A stretch of 50,647 nucleotides of DNA from Novosphingobium sp. 17-62-19 (GCF_002256775.1 NZ_NCII01000009.1:1-50647); one strand, 5' to 3'. Positions 10,424 to 18,869 are shown, numbered from the stretch's first letter. The notes: generated by a model from the letters alone, not told the origin. Numbers and translations: made by a program.

Positions 10424-11275
10424 ATGACCGAACAAAAGATCGAGCGCGCGGAAGAAGATACCGTAGCCTTCACCGTTGAAAACGGCATCGCCTGGGTGAA
10501 GTTCAACCGCCCCGAAAAGCGTAACTGCATGAGCCCGAAGCTGAACCGCCAGATGGGCAAGGTCATTACTGATCTGGAATTCCGCGATGACGTGAAGGTG
10601 CTCGTGCTTTCGGGTGAGGGCGATGCGTGGTCGGCCGGCATGGATCTGAAGGAATACTTCCGCGAAACTGAGGCTGAAGGTCTTGGCGCGATCCGCAAGG
10701 CACAGCGTGAAGCTTACTCCTGGTGGGGCCGCCTGCGCTGGTACGAAAAGCCCACGATCGCCATGATCAACGGCTGGTGCTTTGGTGGTGGCTATGGCCC
10801 GCTGTTCGCCTGCGACATCGCGATTGCTGCGGAAGACGCGCAGTTTGGCCTTTCGGAGATCAACTGGGGCATCCTGCCCGGCGGCGGCGCATCAAAGGTT
10901 GTTGCAGACCTGATGCCTCTGCGTAAGGCTGTCTATCATGCGATGATGGGTGAAAACCTGACTGGCAAACAGGCCGAAGCGCAGGGTCTTGTTACCGAGG
11001 CTGTGCCTGCGGAGCGTTTGAAGGCCCGCGTGCTCGAAATCGCAGAAGCGCTGAGCAAGAAGGATGGCCATGCGCTGCGTGCCACCAAGTGGGCTGTGCG
11101 CCGCATGACCGAAATGACCTATGATAACGCCGAAGACTATCTGATCCGCGCACAGGAAGCGCTGCACAACTTCGGCGGTGTTGAAGCGCGCAAGGAAGCC
11201 ACGCGTCAGTTCCTTGACGAAAAGAGCTTCAAGCCGGGTCTTGGCACGTTCGATACGAGCAAGATCAAGCGCTGA
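10424..11275 (+). CDS. ech: p-Hydroxycinnamoyl-CoA (feruloyl-CoA) hydratase-lyase
   Basis: 283 aa crotonase-fold enzyme that hydrates feruloyl- or coumaroyl-CoA and cleaves it to acetyl-CoA and vanillin or 4-hydroxybenzaldehyde. The family markers are plain: NRPEKRNCMSP, SAGMDLKEYFRE, YEKPTIAMINGWCFGGGYGP, and FGLSEINWGI. Glu145 and Tyr239 fall at the positions of the known active-site Glu143 and Tyr239 of the Pseudomonas enzyme. Start at ATG 10424 with GAAGGA upstream. It is the second gene after vdh; the CoA ligase that would make the substrate is not adjacent. Followed by a short GC-rich gap before the FAD oxidoreductase. Confidence 0.9.
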   Translation: MTEQKIERAEEDTVAFTVENGIAWVKFNRPEKRNCMSPKLNRQMGKVITDLEFRDDVKVLVLSGEGDAWSAGMDLKEYFRETEAEGLGAIRKAQREAYSWWGRLRWYEKPTIAMINGWCFGGGYGPLFACDIAIAAEDAQFGLSEINWGILPGGGASKVVADLMPLRKAVYHAMMGENLTGKQAEAQGLVTEAVPAERLKARVLEIAEALSKKDGHALRATKWAVRRMTEMTYDNAEDYLIRAQEALHNFGGVEARKEATRQFLDEKSFKPGLGTFDTSKIKR

Positions 11276-11406
11276 TCGTTCGGAGCGCTTGAATTTGAAA
11301 TGCCCCGGTCGCCTCTGCGGCCGGGGTTTTTCGTGCGAAAGGCTGTAGCCTTGGACGGGGCGCTGGTTAGGGTAAGCAGTTCCTGCCAGCGCGAAAGAAG
11401 CAAGCC

Positions 11407-13020
11407 TTGTCCAATCGTTACGACGCCCTGATCATCGGAGGCGGCCACAACGGCCTAACCTGCGCATTTTACCTTGCCCGCGCCGGGATGCGGGTGCGTG
11501 TGCTGGAACGGCGGCATGTGGTGGGCGGTGCGGCAGTTACAGAAGAGTTCCACCCCGGATTTCGCAATTCGACTGCCAGCTACACGGTCAGCCTTTTACA
11601 GCCGCAGGTCATCAACGACATGCGGCTGCACGATCACGGCTATCGTGTGGTTGAGCGGAAGCTTTCGAATTTTCTCCCCTTTGCGGACAGTTATGTGAAG
11701 ATCGGTGGCGGCGAAGGCCGTACACAGTCGGCGTTCGCGCGTTTCTCGTCGGCCGATGCCGAGGCTTATCCGCGTTATGATGCAGCATTGGCGCGTTTGG
11801 CGGGTGTGCTGCGTGAACTGGCCTTGCAAACGCCGCCGAATGTGGGTGGCGGGCTTGTCGCATTGCAGGCAGCGGCGCGGCAGGGTTGGCCAATTGCCAA
11901 ACTCGATGCAGCCACGCAGCGCGATCTGCTGGAGATATTCACGCGATCCGCACGGGAGTTTCTGGACGGCTGGTTCACCGATGATCGGGTGAAGTCCGCC
12001 TTTGCGTTTGACGCCGTGGTGGGGAATTTCGCGGGCGTGTCTACGCCGGGCTCCGCCTATGTGCTGCTGCACCACGTCTTTGGCGAAGTGAGCGGCAAAG
12101 CGGGAGCATGGGGGCACGCGATTGGCGGCATGGGCGCGATCACGCAAGCGATGGCCAGCGCTTGCGTTGGCGCGGGTGTAGAGATCAGCCTCGAAACGCC
12201 AGTAGCAAAGGTGCTCGTCGACAAAGGCAAGGCTGCCGGTGTGCGTCTGGGAAGCGGGGAGGAACTTTATGCGCCGATCGTCGCCGCGAATGTCGGTCCG
12301 GCGCTGCTCTATAGGCAGTTGGTGGATGAGAGCGATCTCGATGCCGATTTCCGGAAACGCATGGCAGGGTTCAAGACCGGCTCCGGCACGTTCCGCATGA
12401 ACGTGGCGCTGTCAGAACTACCTGATTTTAGCGTGTTACCGGGGAAAGTTCTGGCAGAGCATCATACAGCGGGCATCGTGATCGCGCCGGGGATGGATTA
12501 CATGGACAGCGCGTTCGACGATGCCAAAGCCTATGGCTGGTCGCGTCAGCCCATCGTTGAAATGCTGATCCCTTCAACTCTGGACGATAGCCTCGCCCCG
12601 CCGGGATGCCACGTGGCCAGCCTGTTCTGCCAGCAGTTCGCGCCTGAATTGCCCGATGGCCGGTCGTGGGATGAATGCCGTGAGGACGTTGCGGATCTGA
12701 TCATCGATACCGTCACTGCCCATGCACCCAATTTCAAGGCCAGCGTTGTTGCGCGGCAAATCCATTCGCCGCTCGATCTTGAGCGCAAGTTCGGGTTGGT
12801 CGGCGGAGACATCTTCCACGGGCGAATGAGCCTTGACCAGTTGTGGTCGGCCCGTCCGGTGCTTGGGCACGGCGATTACCGCGCGCCGATCCGTGGGTTG
12901 TACATGTGCGGATCGGGCACTCATCCCGGCGGCGGGGTGACGGGTGCGCCGGGGCACAATGCAGCGCGCGAGATACTGCGCGACCGGTCGGTGTTGTGGA
13001 AAATCCTGCATCGTGGGTGA
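11407..13020 (+). CDS. FAD-dependent oxidoreductase, phytoene-dehydrogenase-like (PYROXD2 type)
   Basis: 537 aa, starting with the dinucleotide-binding motif IIGGGHNGLTCAFYLARAG and the VLERRHVVGGAAVTEE extension of the phytoene desaturase/PYROXD2 group; ends with the FAD C-terminal motif GLYMCGSGTHPGGGVTGAPG. The start is a TTG at 11407 placed by the Rossmann motif; a GAAAGAAG stretch lies upstream and no ATG is usable. Bacterial members have no settled reaction; an oxidation of an aromatic or lipid-like compound is possible. It follows ech by 131 bases on the same strand and may be part of the same aromatic-acid set, but this is only position. Confidence 0.8.
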   Translation: MSNRYDALIIGGGHNGLTCAFYLARAGMRVRVLERRHVVGGAAVTEEFHPGFRNSTASYTVSLLQPQVINDMRLHDHGYRVVERKLSNFLPFADSYVKIGGGEGRTQSAFARFSSADAEAYPRYDAALARLAGVLRELALQTPPNVGGGLVALQAAARQGWPIAKLDAATQRDLLEIFTRSAREFLDGWFTDDRVKSAFAFDAVVGNFAGVSTPGSAYVLLHHVFGEVSGKAGAWGHAIGGMGAITQAMASACVGAGVEISLETPVAKVLVDKGKAAGVRLGSGEELYAPIVAANVGPALLYRQLVDESDLDADFRKRMAGFKTGSGTFRMNVALSELPDFSVLPGKVLAEHHTAGIVIAPGMDYMDSAFDDAKAYGWSRQPIVEMLIPSTLDDSLAPPGCHVASLFCQQFAPELPDGRSWDECREDVADLIIDTVTAHAPNFKASVVARQIHSPLDLERKFGLVGGDIFHGRMSLDQLWSARPVLGHGDYRAPIRGLYMCGSGTHPGGGVTGAPGHNAAREILRDRSVLWKILHRG

Positions 13021-13047
13021 GGGCGCGTGGCCCCCACCCGGATGCGA

Positions 13048-14163
13048 TCAAGCGATAACGTCGGCCACCGGCGTGTATTCATAGCCCAGTTCGCGGGCGA
13101 CGGCTTCGTAAGTCACCTTGCCTTCATGGACGTTGAGGCCTGCAGCAAGGTGTGCGTCGGCCTTCAGTGCAGCCTTCCAGCCCATGTTTGCGATGCGCAG
13201 AGCGTGGGGCAGGGTGACGTTGTTCAGCGCATATGTGCTGGTGCGCGCCACGGCGCCGGGCATGTTGGCTACGCAATAATGGACAATGCCATCAACCACA
13301 TAAGTCGGCTCTGCATGGGTTGTGGCCTTGCTCGTCTCAAAGCAGCCGCCCTGATCGATGGCAACGTCAACCAGCACTGCGCCGGGCTTCATGGTTGAGA
13401 GCATGTCACGCGTGACCAGCTTGGGAGCTGCGGCTCCGGGGATCAGAACAGCACCGATCACAAGGTCAGCCTCGGCCACCAGCGCAGCCAGCGCGGACTT
13501 GCCCGAAAACAGCGTGCGGGCGCGGCCTTCAAAGTGGTTGTCGAGGCGTTCGAGCACATCGGGATCGCGGTCAAGGATGGTGACGTCCGCGCCGAGGCCG
13601 ACAGCCATCTGCGCAGCATTCACGCCGACCACGCCGCCGCCGATGACCACGACCTTGCCCGGCAGAACGCCCGGAACGCCGCCCAGCAACACGCCACGGC
13701 CGCCATTGGCCTTTTCGAGTGCAGTGGCACCTGCCTGAATGGCCATGCGGCCTGCAACCTGGCTCATTGGCTTGAGCAAAGGCAGGGCATTGCCTGCGCC
13801 TGTCACGGTTTCATAAGCGATCGCGGTGACGCCGGACTTGACGAGATCGGCGGTCTGTTCGGGGTCGGGCGCGAGGTGGAGGTAGGTGTAGAGGATCTGG
13901 CCCTTGCGCAGCATCGCACGCTCCACGGCCTGCGGTTCCTTGACCTTGACGATCATTTCGCAGCCATCGAACAGCGTCTTTGCGTCGGCCTTGATCGAGG
14001 CTCCGGCGGCTTCATAGTCGGCATCAGTGGCGCCGATGCCGTTGCCCGCGCCGGTTTCAACCCAGACTTCGTGGCCGTTGGCAACCAGTTCGCGCGCGCT
14101 TTCTGGCGTGAGGCCGACGCGATATTCGTGGTTCTTGATCTCTTTGACGGTGCCGACGCGCAT
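13048..14163 (-). CDS. ald: Alanine dehydrogenase
   Basis: 371 aa, NAD-dependent interconversion of L-alanine with pyruvate and ammonia, cytoplasmic. Typical from end to end: [20 protein letters not shown] at the N-terminus, YLHLAPD with the catalytic histidine, the NAD-binding [22 protein letters not shown], and [16 protein letters not shown] near the C-terminus. Length is normal. It is divergent from an Lrp-type regulator at 14310, the usual arrangement for ald, with a palindromic Lrp-like site between them. Because that regulator is frameshifted, control of ald may have changed. The enzyme could also handle ammonia released by the amine dehydrogenases nearby, which is speculation. Confidence 0.96.
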   Translation of the reverse strand: MRVGTVKEIKNHEYRVGLTPESARELVANGHEVWVETGAGNGIGATDADYEAAGASIKADAKTLFDGCEMIVKVKEPQAVERAMLRKGQILYTYLHLAPDPEQTADLVKSGVTAIAYETVTGAGNALPLLKPMSQVAGRMAIQAGATALEKANGGRGVLLGGVPGVLPGKVVVIGGGVVGVNAAQMAVGLGADVTILDRDPDVLERLDNHFEGRARTLFSGKSALAALVAEADLVIGAVLIPGAAAPKLVTRDMLSTMKPGAVLVDVAIDQGGCFETSKATTHAEPTYVVDGIVHYCVANMPGAVARTSTYALNNVTLPHALRIANMGWKAALKADAHLAAGLNVHEGKVTYEAVARELGYEYTPVADVIA

Positions 14164-14271
14164 GACGATTTCCCTCTGAGTTGGGCCTTATGGCCTTCAA
14201 ACGGGAAACTACCGCGAAATATCCGGCATTTCTTGCCTATTTGGCCCATTGTGTAGCGTGTTCGTGGTGAT

Positions 14272-14292
14272 ATTATCTGGAATATAGATAAT
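14272..14292. promoter_or_regulatory. Palindromic Lrp/AsnC-type operator
   Basis: Perfect 7-bp inverted repeat ATTATCT, 7-base spacer, AGATAAT, 17 bases before the ATG of the Lrp-type gene and 109 bases from the ald start. Its AT-richness and symmetry fit an Lrp/AsnC family site for autoregulation or for control of ald. Confidence 0.55.
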
Positions 14293-14309
14293 TTGCGGGA
14301 TAATTTTGC

Positions 14310-14769
14310 ATGGACCGGGCCGACATCGCCCTGCTTGAAGCGCTACAGGCCGACTCAGCGCTTTCAATTGCAGAAGGTCGCTCTATCGTCATCGGCGTGC
14401 CATCGACGGGTCAAGGCGTTGGAGCAGGCCGGCGTGATTGCCGGCTATGGTGCGCGGCTGGAGCCTCGACTGCTGGGGCTGACGGTAGAGGTCTTCGTGG
14501 AAATCACACTGACCGGGCAAAGCCGCGAGGTCATGGACCGGTTCGAACAGGCTGTGGGGGATTTTGATGACATTCTCGAATGCCACCTGATGTCCGGTTC
14601 CGCCGACTACCTTTTGCGCGTGGCGGCCCGCGATCTTGACCAGTATGACAGCATCCACCGCGAATGCCTGGCCCGCTTGCCCGGCGTTTCATCGATGCGA
14701 TCAAGCTTTTCACTGCGCCGGATCAAGCAGATGCGGGGCTATCCGGTACGGACGGCGCGAGGCCTTTGA
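14310..14769 (+). pseudogene. Lrp/AsnC-family regulator, frameshifted in the helix-turn-helix
   Basis: The ATG at 14310 opens MDRADIALLEALQADSALSI, a normal Lrp N-terminus, but this frame then leaves the family. From about 14374 another frame continues with KVALSSSACHRRVKALEQ, the recognition helix, and the full effector-binding domain to the stop at 14769. Comparing with the usual spacing of the HTH, about three residues plus two bases are missing, consistent with an 11-base deletion at about 14373-14377. Neither frame alone encodes a complete regulator; a TTG-started form from 14293 would have a nonsense N-terminus. It is divergent from ald, whose regulator it probably was. A sequencing error cannot be excluded, but a single-base error does not restore the missing residues. 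The 3' end overlaps the convergent TetR gene by 47 bases. Confidence 0.72.
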
Positions 14770-15430
14770 TCTGGTCGGTGGTGATTGTCCTCACCAGCGT
14801 GCAGAATGAATGGACCGCAATGCGTTCGATCTCGGGCATACGAGGTTCAAACGGCTTTTCGTGCCCGGCAAAGACCGTCATGCCCTCCATCGAAGCTGAG
14901 ATGAACAGCGCGATGATTTCGCGTTCTTGCGCGCCAAGATCCGGGCGCATTTCCGCGATGATGTCGTTCAACGGCGCGCGTGCGCGAACATAGAGTTCCT
15001 GTACGCGTTCCAGCACGAAGGGGTCGTGGTTCGCAAGGCTCCACAGTTCCGGGAAAAACCGGGTCGTTTTCTTGGAACGGATATCATCCAGAACCAGCGT
15101 GCAGATACGGCCAAGGCGCTCTTCAGGTGGCACTCCAGGCATGTGAACGATGGCTTCGAATTCGGCTTCGTAGGCGCGGATGACGGCATCTGTGAGTTCG
15201 CGAACGAGGTTTTCCCGGCTGCGGTAATGGTAGGTCAGGTTGCCAAATTTCATGCCGCAGACTGCCGCGACTCGGCGCATGGACATGGCACGATAGCCCT
15301 CTTCGATCAGGATCGAGAGGGCGGTACGCAAGATCAACTCGCGCGTCTCATGCCCCTTCAAATAACCGCCTTCACGCTCAGGCATGATCATGTCGGTAAC
15401 CGTAATGGGTATACTATCTCTTTGAAGCAT
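14723..15430 (-). CDS. TetR-family regulator of amine module 1
   Basis: 235 aa from ATG 15430. N-terminal HTH: ILRTALSILIEEGYRAMSM, then RRVAAVCGMKFGNLTYHYRS, a standard TetR DNA-binding domain with the tyrosine-rich end of the recognition helix. The ligand domain contains TRFFPELWSLANHDPF and ALFISASMEGMTVFAGHEKPF. It is divergent from the amine dehydrogenase heavy chain gene with CTGTCA repeats in between. A second TetR at 41560, next to the second amine dehydrogenase, shares these blocks (FPELWALANHNEF; ALFISASMEGATPFLGYEKP), so the two are paralogues that came with their modules. The start is uncertain: ATGs at 15457, 15391 and 15385 are also in frame; 15430 has AGGGGGAC upstream. Confidence 0.87.
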   Translation of the reverse strand: MLQRDSIPITVTDMIMPEREGGYLKGHETRELILRTALSILIEEGYRAMSMRRVAAVCGMKFGNLTYHYRSRENLVRELTDAVIRAYEAEFEAIVHMPGVPPEERLGRICTLVLDDIRSKKTTRFFPELWSLANHDPFVLERVQELYVRARAPLNDIIAEMRPDLGAQEREIIALFISASMEGMTVFAGHEKPFEPRMPEIERIAVHSFCTLVRTITTDQIKGLAPSVPDSPASA

Positions 15431-15457
15431 AATTAAAAAATGTCCCCCTAGACGCAT

Positions 15458-15532
15458 CTGTCACAGTATCAGAAAACCTGTCATACGAAAAATTTAGGTC
15501 ACTTGACAGATTTGTTGTGTTTTTGAGACTAT
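15458..15532 (+). promoter_or_regulatory. Promoter and candidate TetR operator of amine module 1
   Basis: Direct repeats CTGTCA at 15458-15463 and 15478-15483 (20 bases apart, about two helix turns) and an inverted copy TGACAG at 15504-15509. The last overlaps the -35 box TTGACA at 15503-15508; a -10-like AGACTA follows at 15526-15531 with 17 bases between. This would drive the heavy chain gene, and a repressor bound at the repeats would block it. Confidence 0.5.
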
Positions 15533-15578
15533 CGACATGCAGCCGGAGCACAGACCCGGCCGGTCATGGAGTGCTTGC

Positions 15579-16754
15579 ATGAGGTGGTTTGCGTTTGCTC
15601 TGGCCCTTTCGTCTTCAAGTGCTGCCGTGCTTGCGGCTCCTGCTGTCAAGACACCATTTCCGGTGGCCTTGCCCGACGAAGCCATTCCCGCTGTCGAAAA
15701 GTTGCCCGCACAGTGGCCGGCGGACTGGGTGCTGATCCACGATTTCCATTTCAGTTCTCTCCTCGATGGGCGGGTCATGCTCGTCGATACCGGCTCGGTT
15801 GAACGCCCGGTGCGGGGAATGATCCGCGCGGCGCAGTTCGCCAACATGCTTGTCTCTCCAATGCGGGGTGAAGTCCTCACCGCCGAAACATTCTACTCCC
15901 GGCTCACGCAAGGTGAACGAACGGACGTAGTTAGCATCTGGGATATGGCTACGCTCCTGCCCAAAGGTGAAATTGTGATGCCCGGCGGAAAACGCCAACA
16001 ATCAGTTACTTACCCGCAGGTGTTCCAGTTCACCAATGCTGAAAAATGGGCGTTGGTTGCAAACTTCACGCCTGCGCAGTCTGTCAGCGTGCTTGATCTT
16101 GATGCGCGCAAGGTGATTGCCGAGATTGATCTTCCGGGATGCGCGCAACTCTACCCCACTGGCGCGCGCGGGTTTTCCAGCTTCTGCGCGGATGGATCGC
16201 TGCTGAGCGTAAAACTCGGGCCGGACGGGCAGGCGGTGTCCTCGAAAACAGTCGAGAACATCCACGATATCGACAGCCAGCCCCTGTTCGGCACGCCTGC
16301 ATGGCAGGGACAGACCGCGTGGTTCGTCAGCTATCATGGCCGCATTCAGGGTTTCGATTTCTCTGGCGATGTCGGCAAGGCGCTTCCCGGTGCGTTTGAA
16401 CTCGGCACGGCTGAGGGCGCGGCCCCCGAATGGCGGCCCGGCGGGTGGCAGGTGATTGCCACCGACACAGCGGGCAAGCTCTATGTGCTGATGAGCCCCA
16501 ATGGCCGCGAAGGCAGCCACAAGGACGGCGGCACCGAAGTATGGGTGGCAGACCCTGCAACCAAGACGCGCGTGACCCGGATTGCCTTGCGCGGTGTCGC
16601 CACCGCAATCGGGCTAACCAAGGAAGCCAAACCCCAACTGATCGTCGCCCGCGCCGATGGCGAGATCGATGTCCACGATGCTGCCAGCGGGGCTTTCGTG
16701 CGCTCGCTGGGCAAGGCAGGCGGCGACAATCCCATCCTGATCACGGCGCCTTGA
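15579..16754 (+). CDS. mauB: TTQ amine dehydrogenase heavy (alpha) subunit, module 1
   Basis: 391 aa periplasmic seven-bladed propeller subunit of a methylamine/aromatic-amine dehydrogenase. A signal peptide is clear (MRWFAFALALSSSSAAVLAA). Propeller-type repeats run through the mature part, including FYSRLTQGERTDVVSIWD and KLYVLMSPNGREGSHKDGG, which match the family. Length is the family norm. The start was taken at ATG 15579 with GGA about 8 bases upstream; the in-frame ATG at 15537 lies just downstream of the -10 box. First gene of an operon with MauE, MauD, light chain and cytochrome c; MauE begins 1 base after its stop. The substrate (methylamine, aromatic or other amine) cannot be told from the heavy chain. 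Confidence 0.88.
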   Translation: MRWFAFALALSSSSAAVLAAPAVKTPFPVALPDEAIPAVEKLPAQWPADWVLIHDFHFSSLLDGRVMLVDTGSVERPVRGMIRAAQFANMLVSPMRGEVLTAETFYSRLTQGERTDVVSIWDMATLLPKGEIVMPGGKRQQSVTYPQVFQFTNAEKWALVANFTPAQSVSVLDLDARKVIAEIDLPGCAQLYPTGARGFSSFCADGSLLSVKLGPDGQAVSSKTVENIHDIDSQPLFGTPAWQGQTAWFVSYHGRIQGFDFSGDVGKALPGAFELGTAEGAAPEWRPGGWQVIATDTAGKLYVLMSPNGREGSHKDGGTEVWVADPATKTRVTRIALRGVATAIGLTKEAKPQLIVARADGEIDVHDAASGAFVRSLGKAGGDNPILITAP

Positions 16755-16755
16755 G

Positions 16756-17244
16756 ATGACGGCGCTCACACTCTTCCTGGCGCTGCTGCTGGCGGGGTCT
16801 GCCGCACACAAAGCGCTGTCGCGTGACCGGATGGTCGCGGCGGCAGCCCGGCTGACCGGGCTCTATCGCCAAGGCCAACTGGTGCTGATTGCAGCGGGAT
16901 GCCTTGAACTTGCCGCCGCCACAGCGCTCCTGATCCCCGTGCTGCGCCCCACCGGAGCGTTGATCGCTGCGGGTGTATGGCTGGGCTATGCCTTGGCCTT
17001 GCTGCGTCTACGCGGGCAAACGCTTGATTGCGGGTGCGATCTGGTGGCGCGGGAAAAGCCGGTCGGGCGAGCGCAGATTCTTCGGCCTGCGGCGCTTTCG
17101 CTGCTCGCCTTGATCCTGTCGCTTTTGCCTGCCGATCCGTCCTTCGCGCTCGATGCTCCGTTTGCCGCCGCCGCCATGCTGGCGCTCTACCTTGGCGCTT
17201 CGGAACTCCTTGCCATTCCCCATCCTCGCTGGAGGAATTCGTGA
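16756..17244 (+). CDS. mauE: MauE-family membrane protein, module 1
   Basis: 162 aa, four hydrophobic segments, of the MauE/DoxX-like family needed to make the amine dehydrogenase light chain. The family motif LDCGCD (two cysteines) is present near residue 93, after LAGSAAHKALSRDRM in the first segment. Known MauE works with MauD in transporting, folding or disulfide formation of the light subunit, which has many disulfides. It starts 1 base after the heavy chain stop and its own stop overlaps the mauD start, so translation is coupled. Confidence 0.87.
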   Translation: MTALTLFLALLLAGSAAHKALSRDRMVAAAARLTGLYRQGQLVLIAAGCLELAAATALLIPVLRPTGALIAAGVWLGYALALLRLRGQTLDCGCDLVAREKPVGRAQILRPAALSLLALILSLLPADPSFALDAPFAAAAMLALYLGASELLAIPHPRWRNS

Positions 17245-17831
17245 TGCTGACTTCGCAGATACTGTTGTGGACGGTCGTGATCGTTCAGGGACTGCTCATC
17301 GCAGCGCTCGCCCGTCAGGTCGGCATCCTGCACGAACGTATCGCCCCTGCGGGCGCGCTGACCCTGCACCAGAAGGTGGACGTGGGCGAAGTTGCCAGCC
17401 CGATGACGGTGACCACCCTCGAAGGCGCGCCAATCGAAATCGGCGGCAAGCGTGAAGGCCGCAGCCAGCTTCTTTTTTTCGCCTCTCCTGATTGCCCGAT
17501 GTGCAAATCGCTGCTCCCGGTCCTGCGCTCTGCCGCCAGTGCCGAGGCGGACTGGCTCGACGTTGTGGTGGCAGGCGATGGCTCCAAGGCTGAATACCAA
17601 CAGATGCGCCAGATGCATGGGCTGGAAACTGTGCCGCTTGTTCTGTCCGAAGCGCTGGGCCGGGCTTTCGGCGTCTCCAAGCTTCCCTATGCAGTGCTGC
17701 TCGACGAAGCAGGCCGGGTCGCCTCGCTGGGCCTGATCAACAGCCGCGAACATCTCGAAAGCCTGTTCGAAGCCAAGGAGCGTGGCGTCGCCTCGATCCA
17801 GGATTTCCTCGCTCGCAAGAAGGGAGCCTGA
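17244..17831 (+). CDS. mauD: MauD thioredoxin-like protein, module 1
   Basis: 195 aa, one N-terminal membrane anchor (ILLWTVVIVQGLLIAALARQ) and a periplasmic thioredoxin-fold domain with the redox motif CPMC in SPDCPMCKSLLP. The conserved LPYAVLLDEAG and SREHLESL blocks are those of MauD. It is presumed to act as disulfide isomerase for the light chain. Start at ATG 17244 with GGAGG upstream; the GTG immediately before it is an alternative. Overlaps the MauE stop and ends 3 bases before the light chain gene. Confidence 0.88.
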   Translation: MLTSQILLWTVVIVQGLLIAALARQVGILHERIAPAGALTLHQKVDVGEVASPMTVTTLEGAPIEIGGKREGRSQLLFFASPDCPMCKSLLPVLRSAASAEADWLDVVVAGDGSKAEYQQMRQMHGLETVPLVLSEALGRAFGVSKLPYAVLLDEAGRVASLGLINSREHLESLFEAKERGVASIQDFLARKKGA

Positions 17832-17834
17832 GCC

Positions 17835-18383
17835 ATGAGCGCATTGGATAAATGGACCGAACGCCTGACCCGCCGCGTGGCGCGCGGCACTTCCCGGCGC
17901 AGCACGTTGGCATGGCTCGGCGCTACGATCACCGGAGCGGCGGTCTTCCCTGTCCTCCCCGTTGCTCGCGCAGCCAGCGGATCACCGCATGGCGGGGGAG
18001 GGAGCCATGCTCCGATGACATCCGGCAATCCGCAGGACCCCGGCGATCAGGCAAGTTGCGATTACTGGCGTTATTGCGCAATCGATGGCTTTCTTTGCTC
18101 CTGCTGCGGCGGCTCTGTCAGCACGTGCCCACCCGGCACCGAAATGTCGCCTATCACATGGGTAGGCACCTGCACCAACCCTGCAGACAAGCGCGCTTAT
18201 GTGATCAGCTATAACGATTGCTGCGGCGTTTCCTCGTGCGGCCAGTGCCTGTGCAACCGCAACGAAGGTGACCGCCCGCAAGTGCGCCCGCAATCGAACA
18301 ACGACTACAACTGGTGCCTCGGAACCGAAAGCAGCATCTACAACTGCTCCACTGCCGTGATTATCGGCGTGGCATCGGAGTAG
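17835..18383 (+). CDS. mauA: TTQ amine dehydrogenase light (beta) subunit, module 1
   Basis: 182 aa catalytic subunit. Twin-arginine signal SRRSTLAWLGA near residue 20, as in known light chains, implying Tat export after folding. Trp109 (SPITWVGTC) and Trp160 (NDYNWCLG) are 51 residues apart, exactly the spacing of the two tryptophans crosslinked to form TTQ in Paracoccus methylamine dehydrogenase (57 and 108). Asp84 and Asp128 fall at the positions of its Asp32 and Asp76, needed for cofactor formation and catalysis. Fourteen cysteines lie in the mature part, as expected for a subunit full of disulfides. All key residues are present, so it should be active if the tryptophans are modified. No mauG is nearby. 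Confidence 0.94.
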   Translation: MSALDKWTERLTRRVARGTSRRSTLAWLGATITGAAVFPVLPVARAASGSPHGGGGSHAPMTSGNPQDPGDQASCDYWRYCAIDGFLCSCCGGSVSTCPPGTEMSPITWVGTCTNPADKRAYVISYNDCCGVSSCGQCLCNRNEGDRPQVRPQSNNDYNWCLGTESSIYNCSTAVIIGVASE

Positions 18384-18856
18384 TGAACCGGATGTTGCCT
18401 CTTGCCGCTGCTGCCGCTGCCGTTCTGGCGGCAGGCGTGGCTGCGGGAGCCAACGAAAGCATGATGCGCGGCGTGCCCGATCCGAAGCAGGCTCGCATCG
18501 ACTACATGCTCAAGTGCCAAGGCTGCCACCGCCCCGATGGCGGAGGCGACGACCGCTCAAACCCGCCGATGAAGCACGTGGTCGCGCAGTTCCTCGGCGT
18601 GCCGGGAGGACGCGAGTTCCTTGGCCGCGTGCCCGGCGTCTCGACTGTCGATCTCGATAATGTCCGACTGGCGAACCTCGTCAACTGGACCCTCTACACT
18701 TTTGATGCGGCGCACATGCCGTCTGACTTCCGGCCCTACACCCCGGAAGAGATCGGGCAATTGCGCCGCCACCCCCTGCGGCTGGAACGCGCCGATATGA
18801 GAGCGCGGCTGGTGGCAGGGTTCGCGCAGGAAAGAACAGAAACGCAAACACCCTGA
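18383..18856 (+). CDS. Monoheme c-type cytochrome, module 1
   Basis: 157 aa exported protein with one heme-binding motif CQGCH (Cys45) and a probable distal methionine in AAHMPSDFRPYT. N-terminal signal is hydrophobic and alanine-rich. It follows the light chain directly, the place where the aromatic amine dehydrogenase cluster of Alcaligenes also has a monoheme cytochrome. It may accept electrons from the dehydrogenase; with a single heme it is not MauG. The start is either GTG 18383, touching the light chain stop, or ATG 18392; GGAG lies just upstream. GTG was preferred because it gives a charged N-terminus and because the module 2 counterpart also starts with GTG. Confidence 0.82.
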   Translation: MNRMLPLAAAAAAVLAAGVAAGANESMMRGVPDPKQARIDYMLKCQGCHRPDGGGDDRSNPPMKHVVAQFLGVPGGREFLGRVPGVSTVDLDNVRLANLVNWTLYTFDAAHMPSDFRPYTPEEIGQLRRHPLRLERADMRARLVAGFAQERTETQTP

Positions 18857-18869
18857 TTGGGAGGCAATG

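Noticed and set aside
18383-18856. Monoheme cytochrome considered as MauG
   Set aside because: MauG has two heme motifs and is about twice as long; here only one CxxCH is present. The same holds for 45261-45776.
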